DNA from: Clostridia bacterium
Lineage (GTDB): Bacteria; Bacillota; Clostridia; UBA1381
Assembly (NCBI GenBank): GCA_900756545.1
Contig: CAAEKO010000025.1
Span: 1-34,602, forward strand
Direction of reading: 5' to 3'
Length of the DNA: 34,602 bases
Every line of letters starts with the position of its first letter. Positions within the stretch are counted from its first letter, which is position 1. The notes under the pieces were generated by a model that was not told where the DNA came from, ran no database searches, and saw only the letters and a program-made list of their open reading frames with translations. Positions 15,276 to 22,250 of the stretch are shown in pieces. Both the position numbers and the translations under genes were made by a program.

Positions 15276-18200
15276 TTATCTAACCTCATTCAGTTCAACA
15301 ATATTTGTAGTCTGCGGTGTAAATTTCTGCTCCATAACAGTGACCAGGGCGCCCAGCGTATCCAGAGACGTCATTAGAGAAACTGAGCATTCAGCCGCCG
15401 TTCTTCTGATTTTAAACCCATCACTTTCCACATCGTTGCCCTTTTTAGGGATATCAATAATTAGGTCAATCATTCCGCTGCGAATCACATCCAGTACATT
15501 GGGCACACCCTCAGAAATCTTCTTGGAAACCTGCACGGAAATACCGTTTTTCTCCAAATATTCCGCAGTACCCGCTGTAGCGATAAACTTGCAGTCCATG
15601 GCCGCAAGGCGTTTTGCCATCGGCAGGAAGTTTTCCTTATCCAGATCGCGGATAGTGGCTAAAATCGTAGCGCCAGGCTTAGGCGTCACTGTTCCCGCAC
15701 CCAGAAAACCTTTATACATAGCTTCGTCAAAGGTTTTGCCTACGCCCAGAACTTCACCTGTTGAACGCATCTCCGGCCCAAGACTGACTTCAACCAGCGG
15801 CAGCTTTTCAGTAGAGAACACCGGTACTTTAATGGCAATCGTATTGGTTTCCTGCGCAATACCTGTCGTGTAGCCCATGTCCTTCAATGTCTCGCCCAGC
15901 ATGATCCGGGTAGCAATCTCAATTACCGGTACATTGGTAACTTTTGTAATATACGGTACTGTCCGGCTGGACCGTGGATTCACCTCAATAATATACAGTT
16001 CATTGCGGTATTCGATAAACTGAATGTTGATCATCCCGATGACGTTCAGCTCCAGCGCAATCCGATAAGTCACATCCTTAATCTTCTCAATAATTTCGTT
16101 AGAAACATGCTGGGGCGGGTAAATCGAAATCGAATCTCCGGAATGTACACCGGCCCGCTCCAGATGCTCCATGATTCCTGGAATCAGTACATCGCGGCCA
16201 TCGCAGATCGCATCTACTTCTAATTCCCGGCCACCCAGGTAACGGTCAATCAGCACCGGATTTTTCTTATCCTTGCGGAAAGCTTCCTTCAGATAGCGGA
16301 CAAGATCATCCTCATTATACGTGATTTCCATGCCCTGACCGCCCAGAACATAAGAAGGTCTTACCAAAAGCGGGTATTCCAGCCGGTTTGCCTCATCAAT
16401 TCCCTCCTCAAGGCTCCAAACTGCTTTTCCCTTAGGACGCTTGATATCCAGTTTTTCCAAAAGCTCATCGAATTTTTCCCTGTCCTCCGCCTCGTCAATA
16501 TGCTTAGGCTGTGTCCCGAAAATCGGCACGTTCATTTCCGACAGGAAATTTGCCAGCTTAATAGCCGTCTGCCCGCCAAACTGCAGGATAACCCCATCCG
16601 GCTTTTCCAGTTCAATAATGTTATACACATCCTCCTCCGTCAACGGCTCAAAGTAAAGCTTGTCCGAGGTATCAAAATCTGTGCTGACTGTTTCCGGATT
16701 ATTGTTGATAATGATTGTCTGGATGCCAGCCTTTTTCAAAGCAAATACGCTGTGTACGCTGCAATAGTCGAACTCAATGCCCTGTCCGATCCTGATAGGA
16801 CCGGAGCCGATAACGATTACCTTCTTGCAGTCATCCCGTACGGCTTCTGTGCTATCGTCATAAGTAGAATAGTAATATGGCGTCACAGCCTCAAACTCAC
16901 AGGCGCAGGTATCAACCATTTTGTATACCGGCTCAATTTCCAGCGCCTTGCGCTTTTTATAGATTTCCGGCGCGCTGACGCCCATCAGCTGGGCCATGCC
17001 ATGATCGGAAAAGCCCATCTTTTTGTATTGCTTCATGACATCATAGGTCAGATCATCCAGCGTCAGCTTTTTGAGGGCTTCCTCCGCCTTGACAATATTC
17101 TTGATTTTGTCCAGGAAGAACATGTCCATACCCGTGATCTCTGCAATCATCTCCATGCGGTAATTCCGGCGAATCAACTCCGCCAGATCGAACAGCCGCT
17201 CATCATCCGGGATAATAACGCGCTGCTTCAGCTCCATAGTCGTGCGTTTTTTAGAGCTTTCGCGCTCTAAGGTATATTGGCCGATCTCCAGAGAACGTAC
17301 GCCCTTTAACAGTGCAGACTCAAAGGTGTTTCCGATAGACATAACTTCTCCGGTAGCCATCATCTTCGTACCCAGATTTCGCTTGGCGCCGAAGAATTTG
17401 TCAAAGGGCCATTTGGGGATCTTGGCGACGATATAGTCGATTGCCGGCTCAAAGCAGGCAAAGGTTTTGCCCGTCACCGCATTCGTAATCTCATCCAGAT
17501 TATATCCCAGAGCGATCTTTGCCGCGATTTTCGCAATCGGGTAGCCTGTTGCCTTAGACGCCAGAGCCGAGGAACGGCTCACACGGGGGTTAATTTCAAT
17601 AACCGCATATTCAAAGCTATCCGGATTCAGCGCAAACTGCACATTGCAGCCGCCCTTGATTTCAATTGAGTCAATAATATTGATCGCCGCGCTTCTGAGC
17701 ATCTGATATTCTTTGTCCGCCAGAGTCAGCGCCGGAGCTACAACGATAGAGTCCCCAGTATGCACGCCCACCGGGTCTACATTTTCCATGCTGCACACAG
17801 TGATACAGTTGCCTGCACCGTCACGGATCACTTCAAATTCGATTTCCTTCCAGCCCTTGATAGATTTTTCCAGCAAGGCCTGTCCCACACGGCTCAGATG
17901 TAAGCCCTGCGACAAAATCTCCACCAGTTGATCTGGATTTTCAGCAATACCGCCGCCTGTCCCGCCCAGCGTATATGCCGGACGCACGATCACTGGGTAG
18001 CCGATTTTTTCCGCAAATTTCAGGCCGGCCTCCACATCCGTTACAATTTCACTGGGGGCGATGGGCTGGTTTGTCCGCTCCATAAGCTTTTTGAAGCTGT
18101 CTCTGTCCTCCCCTTCCTTAATGGATTCGATGGAAGTACCGATAACCTTAATATCGTATTTATCCAGAATACCCCTGTCATATAGCTCACAAGTCATGTT

Positions 18201-18488
18201 CAGACCAGTCTGGCCGCCCATGCCCGCAATGATGCTGTCAGGGCGTTCCTTTTCGATAATCTGTTCTAAGTATTCAATGGTGATTGGTTCGATATATGTC
18301 CGTGTCGCCATCCCCCGGTCTGTCATAATCGTCGCTGGGTTGGAATTGATGAGGATAACCTCTATGCCCTCTTCCTTGATTGCGCGGCAGGCCTGTGTGC
18401 CGGAATAGTCAAATTCCGCAGCCTGACCAATGACAATGGGTCCGGAGCCGATAACCAGAACTTTTTTAATGGATTGATCTAATGGCAT
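15276..18488 (-). CDS. carB: Carbamoyl-phosphate synthase large subunit
   Basis: ATP-dependent synthesis of carbamoyl phosphate from bicarbonate and ammonia tunnelled from CarA, for pyrimidine and arginine synthesis. There are two homologous ATP-grasp halves. The first starts KVLVIGSGPIVIGQAAEFDYSG and the second VIVIGSGPIRIGQGIEFDYC, with ATP-grasp blocks GGTGGGIAEN and GGQGMEITYN. The C-terminal MGS-like allosteric domain (about 930-1070) contains FIATAGTAEYL. At 1070 aa it is full length. It starts one base after the carA stop codon. Confidence 0.97.
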   Translation of the reverse strand: MPLDQSIKKVLVIGSGPIVIGQAAEFDYSGTQACRAIKEEGIEVILINSNPATIMTDRGMATRTYIEPITIEYLEQIIEKERPDSIIAGMGGQTGLNMTCELYDRGILDKYDIKVIGTSIESIKEGEDRDSFKKLMERTNQPIAPSEIVTDVEAGLKFAEKIGYPVIVRPAYTLGGTGGGIAENPDQLVEILSQGLHLSRVGQALLEKSIKGWKEIEFEVIRDGAGNCITVCSMENVDPVGVHTGDSIVVAPALTLADKEYQMLRSAAINIIDSIEIKGGCNVQFALNPDSFEYAVIEINPRVSRSSALASKATGYPIAKIAAKIALGYNLDEITNAVTGKTFACFEPAIDYIVAKIPKWPFDKFFGAKRNLGTKMMATGEVMSIGNTFESALLKGVRSLEIGQYTLERESSKKRTTMELKQRVIIPDDERLFDLAELIRRNYRMEMIAEITGMDMFFLDKIKNIVKAEEALKKLTLDDLTYDVMKQYKKMGFSDHGMAQLMGVSAPEIYKKRKALEIEPVYKMVDTCACEFEAVTPYYYSTYDDSTEAVRDDCKKVIVIGSGPIRIGQGIEFDYCSVHSVFALKKAGIQTIIINNNPETVSTDFDTSDKLYFEPLTEEDVYNIIELEKPDGVILQFGGQTAIKLANFLSEMNVPIFGTQPKHIDEAEDREKFDELLEKLDIKRPKGKAVWSLEEGIDEANRLEYPLLVRPSYVLGGQGMEITYNEDDLVRYLKEAFRKDKKNPVLIDRYLGGRELEVDAICDGRDVLIPGIMEHLERAGVHSGDSISIYPPQHVSNEIIEKIKDVTYRIALELNVIGMINIQFIEYRNELYIIEVNPRSSRTVPYITKVTNVPVIEIATRIMLGETLKDMGYTTGIAQETNTIAIKVPVFSTEKLPLVEVSLGPEMRSTGEVLGVGKTFDEAMYKGFLGAGTVTPKPGATILATIRDLDKENFLPMAKRLAAMDCKFIATAGTAEYLEKNGISVQVSKKISEGVPNVLDVIRSGMIDLIIDIPKKGNDVESDGFKIRRTAAECSVSLMTSLDTLGALVTVMEQKFTPQTTNIVELNEVR

Positions 18489-18489
18489 T

Positions 18490-19542
18490 TTATTTTACCC
18501 CCTTCAAAAATCTATCAAACAGGAAGCCTACATCCAACGGCCCGGGCGACGCTTCCGGATGGAATTGAACGCTTTCGATGGGTAGTGTCTTGTGGCGGAT
18601 ACCCTCGCTGCTCCCATCGTTTACATTCACAAAGGTTTCCTCTATCTCCGCCGGATAATCGGTAAGCATGAAATTGTGGTTCTGGGACGTAATATACACA
18701 GAACCTGTCTGCACATCTTTTACCGGCTGGTTGCCGCCGTGATGGCCGAATTTCATTTTTTTTGTTTTGCAGCCTAAAGCAAGGCCGATCAGAAGATGTC
18801 CCATGCAAATGCCGTAAATCGGGAGCTTTCCAATCAAAGCTTTAACCGTGTCAATCGTTCCCGGCGCATCCAGCGGATCTCCCGGACCGTTAGAGATGAA
18901 TACGAAATCCGGCTTGTCCGCCAGAATCTCCTCTGCCTTTACGGTTGCCGGATAAACTGAAATTTTGCAGCTGCGCTTTTCCAGTTCCCGGAGGATTCCC
19001 TGTTTTGCGCCCAGGTCAATAAACGCCGCATGCTTTTTGCCTCCGGGGTTAATAACGTACTTTTCTTTTGTGGAGGTGCGCAGGATCACATCGGAATTGT
19101 TCAGGCTGTCCATAAGCTTTTTCACCTCATCGTCAGAAGGCTCCCCAGCCATAATCACCCCGCGCATAACGCCTGCGTCACGCAAGATTTTGGTCAATGC
19201 CCTAGTGTCGATTCCCTCCAGTCCTACTACTCCCTGATTTTTCAAAAATGTATCCAGCGTCATTTCGTTTCGGAAGTTTGACGGCGTATCGCATTTTTCC
19301 CGGCAGATCAAAGCCGTCAGATGCGCCTTATCGGACTCCATGTCCTCCAAATTAATGCCGTAATTTCCCATCAACGGAAAGGTCATTGTAACAAACTGCC
19401 CCGCAAAGGACGGGTCTGTCAGCTCCTCCTGATAACCTGTCATGCCCGTTGCAAACACGACCTCTCCCGCGACGTCCTTTTCCGCCCCGAACAGCGTACC
19501 GGAAAACCGCGCGCCGTTTTCTAAGATCAACTGTGCTTTCAT
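18490..19542 (-). CDS. carA: Carbamoyl-phosphate synthase small subunit (glutaminase)
   Basis: Class I glutamine amidotransferase subunit that feeds ammonia to CarB. The N-terminal CPSase domain (GEVVFATGMTGYQEELTDPS) is followed by the GATase domain with nucleophile Cys246 in YGICMGH, His328 and Glu330 in QFHPEASPGP, and the FGHHGGNQPVKD loop. One conserved position is unusual: the residue after GICxGH is Leu250 where E. coli and B. subtilis CarA have Gln (Gln273 in E. coli, a glutamine-binding residue). The SD AAGGAGG precedes ATG 19542. Length (350 aa) is normal. The leader carries an attenuator. Confidence 0.95.
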   Translation of the reverse strand: MKAQLILENGARFSGTLFGAEKDVAGEVVFATGMTGYQEELTDPSFAGQFVTMTFPLMGNYGINLEDMESDKAHLTALICREKCDTPSNFRNEMTLDTFLKNQGVVGLEGIDTRALTKILRDAGVMRGVIMAGEPSDDEVKKLMDSLNNSDVILRTSTKEKYVINPGGKKHAAFIDLGAKQGILRELEKRSCKISVYPATVKAEEILADKPDFVFISNGPGDPLDAPGTIDTVKALIGKLPIYGICMGHLLIGLALGCKTKKMKFGHHGGNQPVKDVQTGSVYITSQNHNFMLTDYPAEIEETFVNVNDGSSEGIRHKTLPIESVQFHPEASPGPLDVGFLFDRFLKGVK

Positions 19543-19577
19543 GAAAACTCCTCCTTGTCATTTATCGATTGTCTGCG

Positions 19578-19620
19578 AAAAAAAAGACAATGTAAAAAGT
19601 AAAAATTACTTTTCATTGTC
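19578..19620 (-). terminator. Attenuator (intrinsic terminator) in the carA leader
   Basis: On the minus strand GACAATG (19620-19614) and AAAAGTAA pair with TTACTTTT and CATTGTC (19592-19586), then eight U (19585-19578), only 36 bp before the carA start. A competing pairing exists: CTTTTTCATT (19656-19647) with AATGAAAAG (19617-19609). The leader peptide stop codon lies in the first arm, so a ribosome there would melt the terminator. Confidence 0.8.
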
Positions 19621-19713
19621 AGGAATTAAAATATCTGAAATTTTGAAATGAAAAAGAGAAGCACCAAGGGCGCAGAATATATGAACTTTTTCCCGCATTG
19701 TGTTTCCCTTCAT
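19606..19713 (-). CDS. Leader peptide of carAB (35 aa)
   Basis: A short frame with AAAGGAG 9 bases before its ATG, beginning MKGNTMREKVHIF and ending ILIPDNEK. Its TAA stop lies inside the first arm of the attenuator hairpin. The message between codons 16 and 30 is very U-rich (CUUCUCUUUUUCAUUUC), as in the E. coli pyrBI leader where polymerase pausing at low UTP couples translation to readthrough. It has only one Arg codon, so an arginine-starvation mechanism is unlikely. Translation is inferred from SD, position and geometry. Confidence 0.6.
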   Translation of the reverse strand: MKGNTMREKVHIFCALGASLFHFKISDILIPDNEK

Positions 19714-19743
19714 TTTTCTCGACTCCTTTTTTTCATTCATACT

Positions 19744-19772
19744 ATTTTAGCATTAAATGAAATACTTGTCAA
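19744..19772 (-). promoter_or_regulatory. Promoter of carAB
   Basis: On the minus strand TTGACA (19772-19767), 17 bases, TAAAAT (19749-19744). It gives a leader of about 195 nt. A second TTGACA lies 14 bp further upstream (19786-19781). Confidence 0.75.
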
Positions 19773-19827
19773 GCTATTTTTGTCAAATTATTTACTTTTT
19801 TCCCGATGCATTTTTCTCAGGCATAAA

Positions 19828-19849
19828 TCCCGCAGGCTTGTCATATAAT
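19828..19849 (+). promoter_or_regulatory. Candidate sigma-E promoter of spoIID
   Basis: A GCATAAA -35 element begins near 19821 and is followed after 14 bases by CATATAAT (19842-19849), close to the sigma-E pattern (ATA-centred -35, CATACAMT -10, 14-base spacing). spoIID is sigma-E dependent in Bacillus. The resulting leader would be only about 10 nt. The -35 lies just left of the listed start. Confidence 0.5.
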
Positions 19850-19865
19850 CAAGTGGGTGATGCAA

Positions 19866-20849
19866 ATGAAACGGCTTTTAATTACGCTCCTGCTGATTTT
19901 GTCTATTACAGCAGGGCTTCCTTTTTTGATTGTTGAATACTGCAGGCGTCCGCCCGCACAGGAGGCTGATCCCCCCGCCTCCGCCCAGGAGCTTTCGGAG
20001 AATGTTTCCGTTTATGTGAAAGCGCAGGATCAGGTGGTAACCATGAACACTTCCCAATACTTAAAGGAAGTAGTTTCTGCGGAAATGCCTGCAGCCTTCA
20101 ACGATGAAGCGCTCAAAGCTCAGGCTGTAGCGGCGCGTACATACCTTCTGAACCGAATGAACGTCCATAAAAACGGTACGGAAGTGCCTGAGCATAAAGG
20201 CGCGGATATCTGTACCGATGCTACGCACTGCAAGGCCTGGATTTCAGAAGCTGACCGCCGGGCGTCCTGGGGCGGTGAGGCGGACGGAAACTGGCAGAAG
20301 ATTGCAAATGCAGTAGACGCCACTGCGGGCGTGATCATAACCTATAATAACCAGCCAATCAGCGCTGTGTTCCACTCCACATCCAGCGGCCACACGGAAA
20401 ACGCCAAGGACGTGTGGGGCGGTGATGTTCCCTATCTGGTCAGCGTAACAAGCGACGGCGAGGACCAGTCCCCCCGGTATAAATCTGAGTCTGATCTTTC
20501 CTTGGAGGAATTCAAGCAGATCGGCAACAAGGAAATTCAGAATGTGGACTGGAACAAGGGAGTTATTGGAAAGATCGTCCGCAGTGACGCGGGCGGGATT
20601 ATCTCCATTGAAGTGGGCGGCGTTCAGCTCAAAGGCACTACTTTTCGGACGATTTACGGTCTGCGTTCCACCAACGTGGATGTAATTGTTGAAAACGATC
20701 GTGTGAAAATGAACGTGACCGGCTTCGGACACGGCGTCGGAATGAGCCAATACGGCGCAAACTATTTAGCCGGGCAGGGCAAAAATTATGTCGAAATATT
20801 AAAAACCTACTACACCGGCGTAGAGGTAGGGCCCGGGCAGCAGACATAA
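19866..20849 (+). CDS. spoIID: Stage II sporulation protein D (SpoIID)
   Basis: Membrane-anchored lytic transglycosylase of the mother cell that removes septal peptidoglycan so engulfment can proceed (part of the DMP complex in Bacillus). One N-terminal membrane segment (about 3-20) is followed by the SpoIID domain. That domain has VVSAEMPAAF (the Glu is the expected catalytic residue), ALKAQAVAARTYLLNRM, the Cys pair region DICTDATHCKAW, VFHSTSSGHTE and the C-terminal FGHGVGMSQYGA with a closing YYTGVEV. Two in-frame starts lie upstream (GTG 19857, ATG 19860). ATG 19866 gives the cleanest signal segment. Length (327 aa) is usual. Confidence 0.94.
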   Translation: MKRLLITLLLILSITAGLPFLIVEYCRRPPAQEADPPASAQELSENVSVYVKAQDQVVTMNTSQYLKEVVSAEMPAAFNDEALKAQAVAARTYLLNRMNVHKNGTEVPEHKGADICTDATHCKAWISEADRRASWGGEADGNWQKIANAVDATAGVIITYNNQPISAVFHSTSSGHTENAKDVWGGDVPYLVSVTSDGEDQSPRYKSESDLSLEEFKQIGNKEIQNVDWNKGVIGKIVRSDAGGIISIEVGGVQLKGTTFRTIYGLRSTNVDVIVENDRVKMNVTGFGHGVGMSQYGANYLAGQGKNYVEILKTYYTGVEVGPGQQT

Positions 20850-20875
20850 AAAAACGCACAATTTCCTTTATGCGC

Positions 20876-20904
20876 TTAACAAACCATTCCAATTCTGATA
20901 TAAT
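20876..20904 (+). promoter_or_regulatory. Promoter of the antitoxin RNA
   Basis: TTAACA (20876-20881), 17 bases, TATAAT (20899-20904). Confidence 0.75.
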
Positions 20905-20910
20905 GCAGAC

Positions 20911-20993
20911 TGCCTTGTCGTTTCGGCGGTCATCCTCACTTAAATATTATGTGTGTTTGAAGATGGCCGCCTTTTTATAAGGCGGTTATTTTT
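20911..20993 (+). ncRNA. Putative type I antitoxin RNA (about 85 nt)
   Basis: The transcript would carry GGCGGTCATC (20925-20934) pairing with GATGGCCGCC (20962-20971, one G-U). It ends at terminator CCGCCTT (20967-20973)/AAGGCGG (20979-20985) with a TTATTTTTT tail. The two hairpins exclude each other. Its 3' end is antisense to the 3' end and stop codon of the small peptide gene at 20986-21048, the layout of txpA/ratA-type modules. The call is an inference from promoters, hairpins and overlap. Confidence 0.65.
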
Positions 20994-21048
20994 TAGCATT
21001 TGAGATAATTAAAAATACAAAAATCAAGATTCTTGCTATATTTTCCAT
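20986..21048 (-). CDS. Putative type I toxin peptide (20 aa, hydrophobic)
   Basis: A 20-residue peptide: short polar start MENIAR, a hydrophobic core ILIFVFLIIS and a basic tail NAKK, the charge and length pattern of membrane-acting type I toxins. AAAAGGGG lies 5 bases before the ATG, and a perfect consensus promoter sits 51-79 bp upstream. The stop codon lies in the zone covered by the convergent antisense RNA. I do not recognise a named family. The module structure, not the sequence alone, supports the call. Confidence 0.6.
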   Translation of the reverse strand: MENIARILIFVFLIISNAKK

Positions 21049-21098
21049 GATTACCCCTTTTCCTGGGATAACCACTTCACCTTTTGCTCACATCCACT

Positions 21099-21127
21099 AT
21101 TATAAATGCTTTGTCATATTTTGTCAA
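21099..21127 (-). promoter_or_regulatory. Consensus promoter of the toxin mRNA
   Basis: On the minus strand TTGACA (21127-21122), 17 bases, TATAAT (21104-21099). It is a full match to the sigma-A consensus, with a leader of about 44 nt. The remaining stretch to 21240 holds only a short ATGCCT/AGGCAT repeat (21214-21233) after the ZIP gene, without a U-run. Confidence 0.8.
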
Positions 21128-21244
21128 TATAGACCCCATTTAATAATTCTTTTTTTGAAACAACTATTTTGATAAAAACTTTAACGGTTTTATCACTAAA
21201 TTCTTACTTTGCAATGCCTAACAATTCAGGCATAGTATCTTTGA

Positions 21245-22033
21245 TTAACCTAAGGCCACATCCAAGACCATCATTACAGTAAATCCCAGCATAACCCCCC
21301 ATGTGCCCAGGTGTGGATGCTCTTCCAGCTTAGCCTCAGGAATCAAATCCTCTGCCACAACAAAAATCATTGCGCCTGCTGCAAAAGCCAGAAGCCATGG
21401 CTGAATAGCAGATAAGGCAGAAGCCAACACCAATCCAATAATCGCCGAGACAGGCTCTACCGCGCCACTCCCCATACCATATAGAAAGGCTTTTAACCGG
21501 CTGCCTGTGCTGACCTTCATCGGCAGGGAAACGGCCGCACCCTCAGGAAGATTCTGAATCCCGATTCCTAATGCGAGTCCTAATGCCGAGATATATCCGC
21601 CGCTTCCGCCGCTGCTCAGTGCTGCCCCAAATGCAAAGCCGACGGCCAGCCCCTCTGGTATATTATGGATCATAACAGCCAAGAATAGTTTCGTAGATTT
21701 CTTTAATGATATATGCGGCCCTTCCTCCTCATTCGTCGCACTATGGAAATGCGGCACTGCCTTGTCTAAAAAGACAAGAAACAGGCCGCCGATCAAAAAT
21801 CCCAAAGCGGCAGGCATCCAATTCAGATTTCCATACGCCGTCGCCCCATCTATTGATGGAATCAAAAGTGACCACACCGACGCCGCAATCATAACACCGG
21901 AGGCAAACCCTAAAAACAGCGTGTTTGCCTTGGGAGAAATATCCTTCTTAAAGAAAAATACCAGCGCTGAGCCTAATGTTGTCATAATAAAAATAAAGCT
22001 GATCCCCAGAAGTGTTATCGCGGTATTACTCAT
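21245..22033 (-). CDS. ZIP-family divalent metal transporter
   Basis: Inner-membrane importer for zinc or other divalent metals, ZupT/GufA-like, 262 aa with about eight membrane segments. The metal-site motifs of TM4 and TM5 are HNIPEGLAVG and QNLPEGAAVS. A short His-containing cytosolic loop (KAVPHFHSATNEEEGPHIS) lies before TM4 and may bind metal. The SD GGGAGGGG precedes ATG 22033. A promoter (22074-22102) indicates its own transcript. Confidence 0.93.
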   Translation of the reverse strand: MSNTAITLLGISFIFIMTTLGSALVFFFKKDISPKANTLFLGFASGVMIAASVWSLLIPSIDGATAYGNLNWMPAALGFLIGGLFLVFLDKAVPHFHSATNEEEGPHISLKKSTKLFLAVMIHNIPEGLAVGFAFGAALSSGGSGGYISALGLALGIGIQNLPEGAAVSLPMKVSTGSRLKAFLYGMGSGAVEPVSAIIGLVLASALSAIQPWLLAFAAGAMIFVVAEDLIPEAKLEEHPHLGTWGVMLGFTVMMVLDVALG

Positions 22034-22073
22034 CTTATCCCCTCCCGTACAATACTATTTCATACTTATAGTG

Positions 22074-22102
22074 ATTTTATACCATAATCCTCTTATTGTC
22101 AA
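22074..22102 (-). promoter_or_regulatory. Promoter of the ZIP gene
   Basis: On the minus strand TTGACA (22102-22097), 17 bases, TAAAAT (22079-22074). The stretch 22103-22250 between this and the next gene shows no clear terminator or reading frame. Confidence 0.7.
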
Positions 22103-22250
22103 TGTTTTTTGGGATTTTCGTATCAAGGCATGACAGATATTGCGAGCAATACACCACCAATAAAATCATAACCACTGGCTTTTTTTAAATGGATTCTTTG
22201 TACCGCTGTACGGTAGGCACGGCTCTTCTAAAACATCTCAGTAAAAAAAC

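Noticed and set aside
19543..19743. PyrR-binding attenuator in the carA leader
   Set aside because: I see no conserved PyrR anti-antiterminator loop; the translated leader model fits better.
21214..21233. ATGCCT/AGGCAT repeat as terminator of the ZIP gene
   Set aside because: Six-base stem without a U-run on the minus strand.
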